Assembly: GCF_011044175.1 (NCBI RefSeq)
Contig: NZ_CP049057.1
Span: 821,501-885,500, forward strand
Origin: Rasiella rasia
GTDB lineage: Bacteria; Bacteroidota; Bacteroidia; Flavobacteriales; Flavobacteriaceae
Length of the DNA: 64,000 nt
Direction: 5' to 3'
The translations under genes were made by a program, and so were the position numbers. The notes under the pieces are model-generated. The model made no database searches, had not been told where the DNA came from, and worked only from the letters and a program-made list of their open reading frames with translations. This document shows, in pieces, positions 16,122 to 24,572 of the stretch. How positions within the stretch are numbered: the first letter of the stretch is position 1; each line of letters begins with the position of its first letter.

Positions 16122-17066
16122 ATGAATGAATCTATCCAAGAAAACTCATTTAGGGAATATGTTTTTAGAATAAATAGAGTAATTGATTATATAAGATTAA
16201 ATGTAGACCGGGAGATTAAATTAAACGAGTTGGCCGAGGTTTCAAATTTTTCAAAATTTCACTTTCACAGAATATTTAAAGCAATTACAGGAGTAACTCC
16301 CAATGACTTTATCACAAAAACCAAATTAAGTAAAGCTGAATATAAATTACTTAACAATTCAGAAAGTACTATATCGAATATTGCTTATTCTGTTGGATTT
16401 ACTAATGTTTCTTCATTTTCTAAGTCCTTTAAAAAAAACTATAAAATTAGTCCTTCACAATGGAAAGAGATAAATAGCAAGAATAGACAACCAGATAGCA
16501 AGATTGGACAACCACTAAAAAATAATGATATCGAAATTGCACCCATATTATTAATTCAAAAATTTACAAATATGGAGCTTAAGAACAACATCAACATTGA
16601 AATTAAAAATATAGATGATATACCTGTCATCTATCTTAGAAACCATTCAATTCATGTACATGATTCTGAAAATTTTGGAAAAATGTTCGACTCATTATTA
16701 ACTTGGGCGAATGCTAGGGATCTTTTGAACTTCCCAATAACAAAAGCTTTGACGGTTTATAGAAGTATGCCAGATTCTGACGGAATGCTTCAAGCTGATA
16801 CTTGTTTATCGGTTTCAAAAGAAATTGAGGGTGAAGGAGAAATTGGAAAGACAGTTATTAAAGGAGGTAAATATGTTGTTCTTCATAAAGAAGGCACGCT
16901 AGATGAATGCTTTTCAGCGTGGGACTATCTCTATAACGAATGGTTTCCAAATAGTGGTTATCAACCAGACGATAGAGCGGTATATTTAAGTCACTTAAAT
17001 GATGCAAAAACACACCCACAAGGTTTACATATTTTTGATATGTGTATTTCAGTTAAACCCATATAA
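16122..17066 (+). CDS. AraC-family regulator with GyrI-like effector domain
   Basis: Three hundred and fourteen residues. N-terminal AraC DNA-binding domain (residues 14-118: LNELAEVSNFSKFHFHRIFKAITG and ISNIAYSVGFTNVSSFSKSFKK), then a GyrI-like/SOUL-type small-molecule domain (residues 155-314: NINIEIKNIDDIPVIYLRNHS, KGGKYVVLHKEG, WFPNSGYQPDDRAVY). This is the Rob/SoxS-BmrR-like layout in which the C-terminal domain binds hydrophobic compounds. A strong terminator follows. First gene of cassette N. Confidence 0.9.
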   Translation: MNESIQENSFREYVFRINRVIDYIRLNVDREIKLNELAEVSNFSKFHFHRIFKAITGVTPNDFITKTKLSKAEYKLLNNSESTISNIAYSVGFTNVSSFSKSFKKNYKISPSQWKEINSKNRQPDSKIGQPLKNNDIEIAPILLIQKFTNMELKNNINIEIKNIDDIPVIYLRNHSIHVHDSENFGKMFDSLLTWANARDLLNFPITKALTVYRSMPDSDGMLQADTCLSVSKEIEGEGEIGKTVIKGGKYVVLHKEGTLDECFSAWDYLYNEWFPNSGYQPDDRAVYLSHLNDAKTHPQGLHIFDMCISVKPI

Positions 17067-17102
17067 TAGGTATAAAAGACTCACAGACAGAGTAAATATT
17101 AG

Positions 17103-17140
17103 AGACATTTGGTGTTTTACCAAATGTCTTTTAATCTTTT
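17103..17140 (+). terminator. Rho-independent terminator after the AraC gene
   Basis: Perfect 11-bp stem AGACATTTGGT/ACCAAATGTCT with loop GTTTT, followed by TTTTAATCTTTTTTT. Confidence 0.85.
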
Positions 17141-17156
17141 TTTGACACACATTACA

Positions 17157-17369
17157 ATGATTTACATATTCAAGACATCAGTAAAATCTAAAAATTCAAT
17201 AAAAGTGCTAACACCGCAACTGAATGAAATTGAAGCTATTTCGAGTTGGAATTTTGACCTTGATGATTGTGATAATATTTTACGTATTGATAGCCAAAGT
17301 GATATCGTAGAGAATATAATTAAAATCTTAAGTGATTTTGATTATAAATGCGAAGAACTCAATGATTAA
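17157..17369 (+). CDS. Small hypothetical protein (second gene of cassette N)
   Basis: Seventy residues from the ATG at 17157; an earlier in-frame start lies inside the terminator and is rejected. Pattern MIYIFKTSVKSKNSIKVLTPQLNEIEAISSWNFDLDDCDNILRI resembles short heavy-metal-associated (ferredoxin-like) proteins of Bacteroidota that lack the CxxC metal site. It sits behind a terminator, so it needs its own promoter, none of which is obvious. Confidence 0.6.
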   Translation: MIYIFKTSVKSKNSIKVLTPQLNEIEAISSWNFDLDDCDNILRIDSQSDIVENIIKILSDFDYKCEELND

Positions 17370-17371
17370 AA

Positions 17372-17576
17372 TACGTTTGTTAACACGGTGTATAACATAG
17401 CTAATAAGTACTAAACCGAAAGGTTTGTGTATATTTATAAAGTCTGCCAAATTTTTAATTTGCCTTTTAAAAATGAAAAAATAAAATGAAATATAGAAAT
17501 TCGGCTCTGTGTTAATGCGAAAAGTTAGTGTCTTTTTACGCGCTACGTTCCATACACAATACCGTTGTATGCATTA
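17372..17576. repeat. Cassette junction 17 (TTTAAATTT type)
   Basis: Left arm TAC-GTTTGTT-AAC-ACGGTGTATAACAT (6/7 to opening AGCAAAC); right arm CATACACAATACC-GTT-GTATGCA. Interior is the junction 4 subtype (CCAAATTTTTAATTTGCC, ATTCGGCTCTG, CGCGCTACG). Confidence 0.82.
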
Positions 17577-17591
17577 ATAAAAATCTAAGTG

Positions 17592-19019
17592 ATGAAAAGA
17601 ATAATTTTTGGAATAATTTGTTCAATCTTTCTTTTATCTTTTATAAGCTGTAAGAACAAAGAAATTCAAGCTGACATAGTAATCACTAATGTGAATATAA
17701 TCGATGTCGAAAATCAAATTACAAATTCAAGTCAGACCATTGCGATTGAAAATGGAAAAATAATTTTAATCGAACCTTATTCGGATTCTAGTGTAATTAA
17801 AGCCGAAACCATAATTGATGGCACAAACAAATATCTAATTCCAAGTTTATGGGATATGCATACCCATTATACAACTTCAAACAAGCATAAAGGCTTTCTC
17901 AATCTATTCATGGCCAATGGTGTTTTGGGAGTACGAGATTTATGGGGAAGCATTGAAGCACGGGATTCACTTGTGGCATCAAATACACTTATGCCAAGAA
18001 TTTTTCTTTCAGGACATATAATAGATGGTCCATTTACATTATTGCAGGGTACATTACAACCTAAATCGGCTGATGAGGCAATCCATCTTGTAGACTCCTT
18101 ACATCAAAAGGGAGCTGATTTCATAAAGGTTTATGATGACCTTTCCAAAGACATTTACGAGGCAATTTCACTGAAATGCAAAGAACTGAATTTGCCTTTT
18201 ACGGGTCATACGCCAGATATTATTACTGCGATTGATGCTTCGGAATTGGGTCAAAAAAGTATAGAACATTTAAACGGTATTTTTGAATCTTGTTCATCTC
18301 AACAAAGTAGAATAGATAGTTTAGAAGTTGTCTTTAAGCATGCCTTTATGCAAAGAAATATCCCAAACGCAATTAAGGCATTTACTGAAATTGGAACTTT
18401 ATATTCTAGTACATTAGATGAAGATGAGCTAAATAAATTGTCTAATACTCTTGTCAAAAACAAAACATTTATTACACCTACCTTAATAACTTTGAATAAT
18501 CATTGGTACAGAAAAGAAGTTGATTTTACAAAAGATTCAATAAACAAATACATTCCACTTGAAATGTTTAATGGATGGGATCCGAATAATGAGTTTCCAA
18601 CCAATATGTTTCCTGAAGAAACTTGGGAATCTGGCAAGAAAATGGTGTCCATTGCTAAAACTATTACTAATAAATTAAATAAGAATGGAGTAAAACTTCT
18701 CGCCGGAACTGACTGTGGTGTTTCATATGTTGTACCAGGATTTAGCATACATAATGAACTAAAACTATTGGTAAAAAGTGGATTAACTAATGGAGAAGCC
18801 CTGCAAACCGCCACAATTAATCCATCGTTATATTTTAATTTATCCGATTCATTAGGAACAGTAACTGAAAATAAAATTGCTGATTTAGTATTACTAAATA
18901 ATAATCCTCTTGAAAAAATCGAAAATACACAGACCATTTTTGGTGTCATTCAAAACGGCAAATATCTAGACAGGAATAGACTAAATGAGCTTCTTAAAAA
19001 TGCGGAAATTATAAAATAG
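17592..19019 (+). CDS. Amidohydrolase-family lipoprotein
   Basis: Four hundred and seventy-five residues. Lipoprotein signal ending FISCKNK. Metal-dependent hydrolase core: H90-T-H92 (WDMHTHY), lysine in FIKVYDD, GHT, EHLNG and the final aspartate in AGTDCG; then the amidohydrolase composite-domain ending (IADLVLLNNNPLEKIENTQTIFGVIQNGKYL). Likely hydrolyses an amide or cyclic amide in the periplasm (imidazolonepropionase/prolidase-like group); substrate unknown. ATG at 17592 is preferred to the GTG just before it. Cassette O; N7 pairing 7/7. Confidence 0.9.
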   Translation: MKRIIFGIICSIFLLSFISCKNKEIQADIVITNVNIIDVENQITNSSQTIAIENGKIILIEPYSDSSVIKAETIIDGTNKYLIPSLWDMHTHYTTSNKHKGFLNLFMANGVLGVRDLWGSIEARDSLVASNTLMPRIFLSGHIIDGPFTLLQGTLQPKSADEAIHLVDSLHQKGADFIKVYDDLSKDIYEAISLKCKELNLPFTGHTPDIITAIDASELGQKSIEHLNGIFESCSSQQSRIDSLEVVFKHAFMQRNIPNAIKAFTEIGTLYSSTLDEDELNKLSNTLVKNKTFITPTLITLNNHWYRKEVDFTKDSINKYIPLEMFNGWDPNNEFPTNMFPEETWESGKKMVSIAKTITNKLNKNGVKLLAGTDCGVSYVVPGFSIHNELKLLVKSGLTNGEALQTATINPSLYFNLSDSLGTVTENKIADLVLLNNNPLEKIENTQTIFGVIQNGKYLDRNRLNELLKNAEIIK

Positions 19020-19027
19020 CTATTATT

Positions 19028-19141
19028 TACTGCATACAATAACGTGTATAATTAATGAGATTAATTATCATTCTGTTACGGCGGAAAATGACTCGCGTCC
19101 TTTCCCGCAACTATTTATAATCAAAACCGTTGTGCTTCATT
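19028..19141. repeat. Cassette junction 18 (compact, 114 bp)
   Basis: Left arm TAC-TGCATAC-AAT-AACGTGTATAATTA is the exact complement of opening GTATGCA. Right arm TATAATCAAAACC-GTT-GTGCTTC-ATT. Interior: GGAAAATG and CTTTCC elements as in junction 2. Confidence 0.85.
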
Positions 19142-19188
19142 ATTTGAAAAACCAATTCAATTAAAATCATATCTTTAGAGAAACTAAC
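19139..19188 (+). promoter_or_regulatory. Cassette-borne promoter copy
   Basis: ATTATTTGAAAA...AATTCAATTAAAATCA with -7 TATCTTTA at 19170-19177; same segment as at 10047. Confidence 0.6.
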
Positions 19189-19193
19189 CGCTT

Positions 19194-19917
19194 GTGATAA
19201 AATTCTTCCGGAAAATTCGAAAAAAAAACTCTGACTGAAAATAAATTCAGTAAATATCTGATTTATGCTATTGGAGAAATTCTACTTGTGGTAATTGGAA
19301 TTTTGATTGCATTGCAGATTAATAATTGGAATGAAATTCAAAAGGGCGAAATGAAAGCTACCACAATTTTGAAAGAGATTCGTTCAGATATGTATAAAGA
19401 TTTAGAGTTAATCGAAGAATTAAAACCTTATTGGGGAAGAGAGATTATGTACTTTAAGAAGGTTTTGCCTTCGTTTAATCCTCGAAAAGAAATAACTTCC
19501 TTTGAAGGCTTTGATACTATTAGCAAAATATCTTATTCGGAGTTATTTGGATATGATATGCCCTTTCGGTCAAGCACAAGTGCCTACGATGCAATGATTG
19601 CTGATGGCAATTCTGACCTTATAATAAATGACACTTTATATTCAAATATTCAAAGGTTTTATACTTTTAATGCGCCTACCAATGAAAATCTATTTGAAAT
19701 CTTAAGGCAGGAATCATCTGATTTAAATTATAAATATGCTCATATAATAGCTTATAAGCCATTTAAAAACATTAGTGATTTAACGGATGAGTATTTAATT
19801 GCTGATCTTAATATTTATTTTCAATCCAAGAATTTTTATTATTGGAGAACATTTGTAATAAACCAGGAAAGCCTTAAGGATATTATTTTTCAAATTGACA
19901 AAGAATTAGAACAATAG
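19194..19917 (+). pseudogene. DUF6090 gene with a frameshift in an A9 tract
   Basis: GTG start at 19194 begins IKFFRKIRKK, then nine A residues (19220-19228) put the frame out by one base and a stop follows five codons later. Eight A residues would give an intact DUF6090 protein (TLTENKFSKYLIYAIGEILLVVIGILIALQINN...). The downstream part is open from a GTG at 19288, which would lack most of the N-terminus. It may be a true frameshift mutation, a slippage-switchable gene, or a sequencing error in a homopolymer. Confidence 0.8.
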
Positions 19918-19930
19918 CTGAATAAAAAGC

Positions 19931-20153
19931 AACGAAAGTAAAGCAACGCATTTAATACAGCGTCCATACTTGGCTTTAATCAAATTTCTTAACTTTATAA
20001 AAAATTGATATATCGGATAAAACCGATAGGCGGCTCTACTGCCCTGCCGACGCTACAGCCAAATGCAACGCCGCGTTGCTAATTACATTTACGGCTCTGC
20101 CGAATCAGCCACAAAGCCGCCACAAATCAAACATAAGCCCGTTGTAAGCAATT
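19931..20153. repeat. Cassette junction 19
   Basis: Left end AAC-GAAAGTAAAGC-AACGCATTTAATAC; the closing spacer is four bases longer than N7. Right arm AAACATAAGCCC-GTT-GTAAGCA-ATT. Interior shares the long GC-rich block in a more diverged form. Confidence 0.75.
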
Positions 20154-20169
20154 TAATAAAAATACCAAA

Positions 20170-20544
20170 ATGAAAATATCAGGAAAATCTATTAGGGCTT
20201 TTATAGGTTCTAAGAATTACACAATTTCTCGAAACTTTTACAGAGATTTAGGTTTTGAGGAAGTAATTACTTCAAAAAATATGTCATACTTCCACATTGG
20301 TGATTTCGGATTTTATTTGCAAGATGCATATGTTAAAGATTGGATTGATAATTCAATGATTTTCTTGGAAGTGGATAATTTGGAAAGTATTTTGAAATAT
20401 ATACAGAATTTAAAATTGACCGAAAAATATGAAAATGTCAGATTATCTAGAATAGTATTTAATGAGTGGGGAAAGGAATTTTTTCTTCATGATCCTAGTG
20501 GAGTATTATGGCATATCGGAAAATTTAATTCTAAAGAATTATAG
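20170..20544 (+). CDS. VOC/glyoxalase superfamily protein (cassette Q)
   Basis: One hundred and twenty-four residues forming one VOC module pair: RAFIGSKNYTISRNFYRDLGFEEV, FHIGDFGFYLQD, MIFLEVDNLESILKYIQ, and EFFLHDPSGVLWHIGKF. Such folds serve as glyoxalases, dioxygenases or antibiotic-binding proteins of the bleomycin-resistance type. The metal-ligand pattern is incomplete, so a binding role is as likely as catalysis. N7 pairing of the cassette 6/7. Confidence 0.8.
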   Translation: MKISGKSIRAFIGSKNYTISRNFYRDLGFEEVITSKNMSYFHIGDFGFYLQDAYVKDWIDNSMIFLEVDNLESILKYIQNLKLTEKYENVRLSRIVFNEWGKEFFLHDPSGVLWHIGKFNSKEL

Positions 20545-20553
20545 AATCGATAA

Positions 20554-20690
20554 AACTTCTTACAACAAATCATACAATCCAACTGTCACATTGTTAAGTG
20601 AATTGTATTTCTTACAATTAATCGTAAATTAGTCTATCGGATAAAATTGAAAGGCGACAAAAATCATACATAAATCCATTGTGCGTCATT
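20554..20690. repeat. Cassette junction 20
   Basis: Left arm AAC-TTCTTAC-AAC-AAATCATACAATCC (6/7 to GTAAGCA). Right arm CATACATAAATCC-ATT-GTGCGTC-ATT. A shortened relative of junction 3: the GC-rich block has been reduced to TCGGATAAAATTGAAAGGCG. Confidence 0.78.
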
Positions 20691-20735
20691 ATTTGATCTT
20701 CTTAATTCAATTAAAATCATATCTTTAGAGAAACT
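20688..20735 (+). promoter_or_regulatory. Cassette-borne promoter copy
   Basis: ATTATTTGATCTTCTTAATTC..., -7 TATCTTTA at 20720-20727, same segment as at 10047. Confidence 0.6.
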
Positions 20736-20743
20736 AACGACTT

Positions 20744-21493
20744 GTGATAAAATTCTTTCGGAAAATTCGCCAAAAACTGCTGACCGAAAACAAATTCAGC
20801 AAATATCTTCTTTATGCAATCGGCGAAATAATTCTTGTCGTTATTGGAATTTTAATTGCCTTATCGATTAATAATTGGAATGAGAATAGAAAATCCAAAA
20901 ATTTAGCACAAGAAAATTATCTGAATTTACTAACATCGCTGGAACAGGACTCTATTACAGTTAATCTAACTATTAAAAGGAATACGATAGGATTAGATGC
21001 ACTACGCAAGATTATTCCCTTAGAAAAGAACGTTGAGCTTTTAGAACTCCCCGAAGATAAACTTAATGAATACTTGATGTCATTTGGTAATGCTGGCCGA
21101 AGCTTTATTCCAAAATCAGGAGTTTATAACTTACTTACCTCAAACAATGGTTTTGATTTAATAAAATCTGATAAAATAAAGTCGTTGCTTATTAATCTTT
21201 ACGATTATCAATATAAAGCTTATGAAGATTTAGATTCCCAAATTGACAACAAATATCATAACCAATTGGGTTCTATATTAAAAGAGAAGATTGGAATAGT
21301 TGTGGAATATACACCAGAACTACCTATTACCCAAAGTACAACACCAGAGCTATTTGAAAAACACTACTTTGAACTAGCATCTGAGTCAAGAGATATATTT
21401 GGAATGTTATCGTTTAATAAAAATAACCTAATTCAAATAGAACAGTCAATAAATGAACTCATTTCATTGATTAGAGATGAAATTAAAAAATAA
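20744..21493 (+). CDS. DUF6090 family membrane protein (GTG start)
   Basis: Two hundred and forty-nine residues from GTG at 20744, the position equivalent to the ATG of its paralogues (IKFFRKIRQKLLTENKFSKYL). One membrane helix (AIGEIILVVIGILIALSINN); conserved region FIPKSGVYNLLTSNNGFDLIKSDK. Its stop is at the junction AAC, but the junction behind it is degenerate. The promoter copy is directly upstream. Confidence 0.9.
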   Translation: MIKFFRKIRQKLLTENKFSKYLLYAIGEIILVVIGILIALSINNWNENRKSKNLAQENYLNLLTSLEQDSITVNLTIKRNTIGLDALRKIIPLEKNVELLELPEDKLNEYLMSFGNAGRSFIPKSGVYNLLTSNNGFDLIKSDKIKSLLINLYDYQYKAYEDLDSQIDNKYHNQLGSILKEKIGIVVEYTPELPITQSTTPELFEKHYFELASESRDIFGMLSFNKNNLIQIEQSINELISLIRDEIKK

Positions 21494-21605
21494 CGAAAAA
21501 ACTAGAAGGCGTCGCCATTGCCCTACCAAAACTACAGCTAGATGCTACTATGCTGCTACGTTCCGCGAGCCCGGCCTGTCATAGGCAAATTCGTTGCCAT
21601 TCATT
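21492..21605. repeat. Cassette junction 21 (left arm lost)
   Basis: Begins AACGAAAAAACTAG with no inner arm, passes straight into the AAGGCGTCGCCATTGCCC interior, and ends CATAGGCAAATTC-GTT-GCCATTC-ATT. The left half appears deleted, so this site should not fold properly. Confidence 0.65.
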
Positions 21606-21643
21606 GGGTGTGCAAACTTTATCTAAAAATTAAACTGATTTAA

Positions 21644-22195
21644 ATGAGAAACTTAAAAAAAATTACAATTCTGACTTCGATAATGGTATTGTCTTCATTT
21701 TTCCAACCAATCTTCAGCCAGAAAAATGACTTTATCAAGGAATATTTGGAACGATTGGAAAACTCTAGAAAATATCTTATCCTCATTGCCGAAACTATGC
21801 CAGAAGATAAATATGATTTCAAAGCAACACCAGAATCAATGAGTTTTTCCGAAAACTTAATGCACATTGGATGGGCCATGGATTGGCATAGTCAATCATT
21901 AATGGGTGGACGTGAAGCAAGGGATTGGAATACCGACATAGAGCTTAAAATAGATAACAAATCAAAACAGGAAATGATTGATAAAATAGACGAGACTTTC
22001 AGTAAAACAATTGAATTCATAGCAAATTTTGATATAAAACGATTGGATGAAAGGTTGGACTATTTTGGATCGAACAGAACAAAACGACAAGTTTTATTAC
22101 TGCTTGCCGACCATATAACTCATCACAGAGGGCAAATGCTTGTTTATATGCGACTAAATGGACTGAAGCCTCCGAGATATGTCTTATATCAATAA
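21644..22195 (+). CDS. Secreted DinB-family protein
   Basis: One hundred and eighty-three residues. Signal peptide (residues 1-25, ending QPIFSQ). A four-helix DinB-like bundle follows with the metal histidines in LMHIGWAMDWH and DHITHHRGQMLVYMRLNG. The family includes bacillithiol transferases and other metal-dependent hydrolases; bacillithiol use by this organism is suggested by the YtxJ gene at 60765. Secretion is unusual for a thiol transferase, so the substrate is unknown. Confidence 0.85.
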   Translation: MRNLKKITILTSIMVLSSFFQPIFSQKNDFIKEYLERLENSRKYLILIAETMPEDKYDFKATPESMSFSENLMHIGWAMDWHSQSLMGGREARDWNTDIELKIDNKSKQEMIDKIDETFSKTIEFIANFDIKRLDERLDYFGSNRTKRQVLLLLADHITHHRGQMLVYMRLNGLKPPRYVLYQ

Positions 22196-22225
22196 GTCAA
22201 CACGAGAGCTGAATTAATGAAAGAC

Positions 22226-22499
22226 AACGAAAGGACAACAACGTACATGGGTAATTGCGATTGCTGGTTGAAATAGTAGAGGAAAAGCTAATTCCTGAAG
22301 GTGTCTGGGACTGATAGTCTGAATGGCATGAACCTTTAGATAAAGTAAAAAAATAGTGCTAACGGTTTTGCATATAATATTGCGCTATGACGTTACTTAG
22401 ATTCACGCTAACCAACCCACCCGGGCTGAAAAGGCTACATTCTGGCGAGAACAGCCGAAAAGTCACTACAAATCATAATTAAACTAGTTGTGCTTCATT
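22226..22499. repeat. Cassette junction 22 (composite)
   Basis: Left arm AAC-GAAAGGAC-AAC-AACGTACATGGG. At 22357-22380 there is GTGCTAACGGTTTTGCATATAA, which is the complement of a normal right arm (CATATGCAAAACCGTTAGCAC), so an inverted piece is embedded. Right arm CATAATTAAACTA-GTT-GTGCTTC-ATT. Probably the result of a faulty recombination or replication event. Confidence 0.72.
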
Positions 22500-22547
22500 A
22501 TTTGAACTACCTAATTCAATTAAAATCATATCTTTAGAGAAACTAAC
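22497..22547 (+). promoter_or_regulatory. Cassette-borne promoter copy
   Basis: ATTATTTGAACTACCTAATTC..., -7 TATCTTTA at 22529-22536. Confidence 0.6.
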
Positions 22548-22552
22548 CACTC

Positions 22553-23314
22553 GTGATAAAATTTTTTCGAAAAATTCGACAAAAAATGCTGAATGAAAAC
22601 AAATTCAGTAAGTATCTACTCTATGCCATTGGAGAAATTATATTGGTTGTAATTGGAATATTAATTGCATTACAGATTAATAATTTTAATAATAGTAGAC
22701 AAGAAACAAAAATAGAACAATCGTATTTATTGTCGTTGCAAACTGAATTTGAAATTAACTTAGAGAAAATAAATAATAGTCTTCAAAACAACAAGGAAAG
22801 AGTAAATGCAGTAGAGGATATGTTGACTTTATTTGATGCGAATGTACTAGACACAATAAGTGATAAGGCTATATCAGATATGTTGTATTCAGTTTTTTCT
22901 GGCGACGCAACCTATCAACCTTCAAAAGGAGTTTTAACCGATATTATCAGTTCAGGGAATCTTAATATAATTAAAAATAAAAAACTAAGACAAAGTCTGG
23001 CTTCATTTGAAAGCAAATTAGATTTTTTATTTTTAATGCGAAATACCATTACTAATTTAAAGAGTAAATTAAAAAACCATTTAAATAAGAATGGAAGTAT
23101 ACGAAATTTGTTGATGGATAGAGGTCGTGAATTTGAAAACAAATCAATTTCTGATTCAAGGAATAATAGGCAAATATTTAATTCTATTGAATTTGAAAAT
23201 GAGCTTTTAGATTATTATCTAACAATTTCAGCTGCCAATGGGCCAAGAGTTTTTGGCGGAATAAAAGAGCAAATTGAACAAATTTTAGTTGAAATTGATT
23301 TAGAAATTAACTAA
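22553..23314 (+). CDS. DUF6090 family membrane protein (GTG start)
   Basis: Two hundred and fifty-three residues from GTG at 22553 (IKFFRKIRQKMLNENKFSKYL). Single membrane helix AIGEIILVVIGILIALQINN, conserved YQPSKGVLTDIISSGNLNIIKNK, helical remainder. Promoter copy upstream. Of the same subgroup as the gene at 10102 (shared EQSYLLSLQTEFE-type segment). Confidence 0.9.
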   Translation: MIKFFRKIRQKMLNENKFSKYLLYAIGEIILVVIGILIALQINNFNNSRQETKIEQSYLLSLQTEFEINLEKINNSLQNNKERVNAVEDMLTLFDANVLDTISDKAISDMLYSVFSGDATYQPSKGVLTDIISSGNLNIIKNKKLRQSLASFESKLDFLFLMRNTITNLKSKLKNHLNKNGSIRNLLMDRGREFENKSISDSRNNRQIFNSIEFENELLDYYLTISAANGPRVFGGIKEQIEQILVEIDLEIN

Positions 23315-23315
23315 T

Positions 23316-23486
23316 AAGGAAAGTACAATAACGAATATAATTTATGGTTGAAATTGTTATAGCATTCTAAATCTCTTATTTATCACTAACTTGTCCATCG
23401 GGTAAAACCGTGAGGAGGCGCCACTGCCCTACCATAACTGCCGCTCAAGACCCGCCGTATCATATGCAAAACCGTTGAGTAGAATT
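23316..23486. repeat. Cassette junction 23
   Basis: Left arm GAAAGTAC-AAT-AACGAATATAATTT; right arm CATATGCAAAACC-GTT-GAGTAGA-ATT. The GC-rich block is partly deleted. Confidence 0.78.
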
Positions 23487-23514
23487 TAAAGAACAACTAA
23501 GTCAAATTGAAATT

Positions 23515-24426
23515 ATGAGAAAAATCAGAACTTTACTAATGCTTATTGGACTAATTTTCATTAGTGCCATTTCATTTGCACAAGAAGAAATTGCCTATTT
23601 AAATTATTCTCCAAAAGTTGAATACAATGCTAAAGTTGTTGAAAGTAACACATCAGACGACGGCACCATTTTTGAAAAAAATGTTATAGATGGATTTGAT
23701 TCTAGAATACCATTCTACGTTATTAAACCAAAAGATAATAGAAAAAACAAGTTCGTTATACTACTTCATGGTATGACTGGTAGTAAAGAAAACTGGGTTA
23801 ACCCAACATCAAGCCTGTCTAAAAAATATGTAACTTTAAAAGATTCTCTATTATCAATTGGATACAATGTTATAATACCCGATGCTAAATATCATGGAGA
23901 AAGAAGTTATGAAGCCGACTTTGCATCACCAATTTCATTTTTCCCAACACAAGATGTAGAAAAAATAATCAACCTTTTTGCAACTTCGGTTAAAGACGTT
24001 AGAGTAATAATGGACTATATGCAATCACTTGCGAAAGAGGCGCAGATTACTTTTGATGTAGTTGGGTATAGTATGGGTGGAACAATGGCTATTTATTTAA
24101 ACTCGGTTGATAACAGATTGAACCGAATAGTCGCATGCGTAGCACCTTTGGGAAATGCTCTTAAGACAGGTATGAGTTTAGGACTCAATGAGGAAAACGC
24201 TAAAAGGATTGATGAACGCTATTCAAGTGAAATATATGCACCAATACAAAAAGCGCCTATTACTTTACTTATGGGAACAAAAGATAATTGGTATACAGAA
24301 AAGGAGGTGCAAGATTTTTATGATAAAATCGAGATTAAAGACAAAACATTGAAATTCTACGAATCAGGACATTATTTACCTGAAGAATTTATTTCAGATG
24401 TGATAGAATCATTAAATAAAAAGTAA
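23515..24426 (+). CDS. Secreted alpha/beta hydrolase (cassette U)
   Basis: Three hundred and three residues with a signal peptide (LIFISAISFAQ). Alpha/beta-hydrolase fold: oxyanion segment LLHGMTGSKENW, nucleophile S186 in GYSMGG, acid D257 in GTKDNWY, histidine H286 in SGHYLP. All triad members are present, so an active esterase or peptidase-like enzyme in the periplasm is expected. Substrate unknown. Cassette ends pair 6/7 (GAGTAGA and TCTGCTC). Confidence 0.87.
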   Translation: MRKIRTLLMLIGLIFISAISFAQEEIAYLNYSPKVEYNAKVVESNTSDDGTIFEKNVIDGFDSRIPFYVIKPKDNRKNKFVILLHGMTGSKENWVNPTSSLSKKYVTLKDSLLSIGYNVIIPDAKYHGERSYEADFASPISFFPTQDVEKIINLFATSVKDVRVIMDYMQSLAKEAQITFDVVGYSMGGTMAIYLNSVDNRLNRIVACVAPLGNALKTGMSLGLNEENAKRIDERYSSEIYAPIQKAPITLLMGTKDNWYTEKEVQDFYDKIEIKDKTLKFYESGHYLPEEFISDVIESLNKK

Positions 24427-24428
24427 AA

Positions 24429-24572
24429 AACTCTGCTCAACAGCGTGTATAATTTATCGCTAGTACTCGCATACTTACGAAAATCTTCTGGGATTTTATA
24501 TTCGTGTTGTATTTGTTAATTTAGTTGTTCAAATGTGCAACGACATCGTATACAAAACCACTGTATCCAACT
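24429..24572. repeat. Cassette junction 24
   Basis: Left arm AAC-TCTGCTC-AAC-AGCGTGTATAATTT; right arm CGTATACAAAACC-ACT-GTATCCA-ACT, where GTT has become ACT. Interior hairpin AAAATCTTCTGGGATTTT resembles junction 15. Confidence 0.8.

Noticed and set aside
18500-18949. 149-codon minus-strand frame
   Set aside because: Antisense of the amidohydrolase, whose motifs are complete on the + strand.
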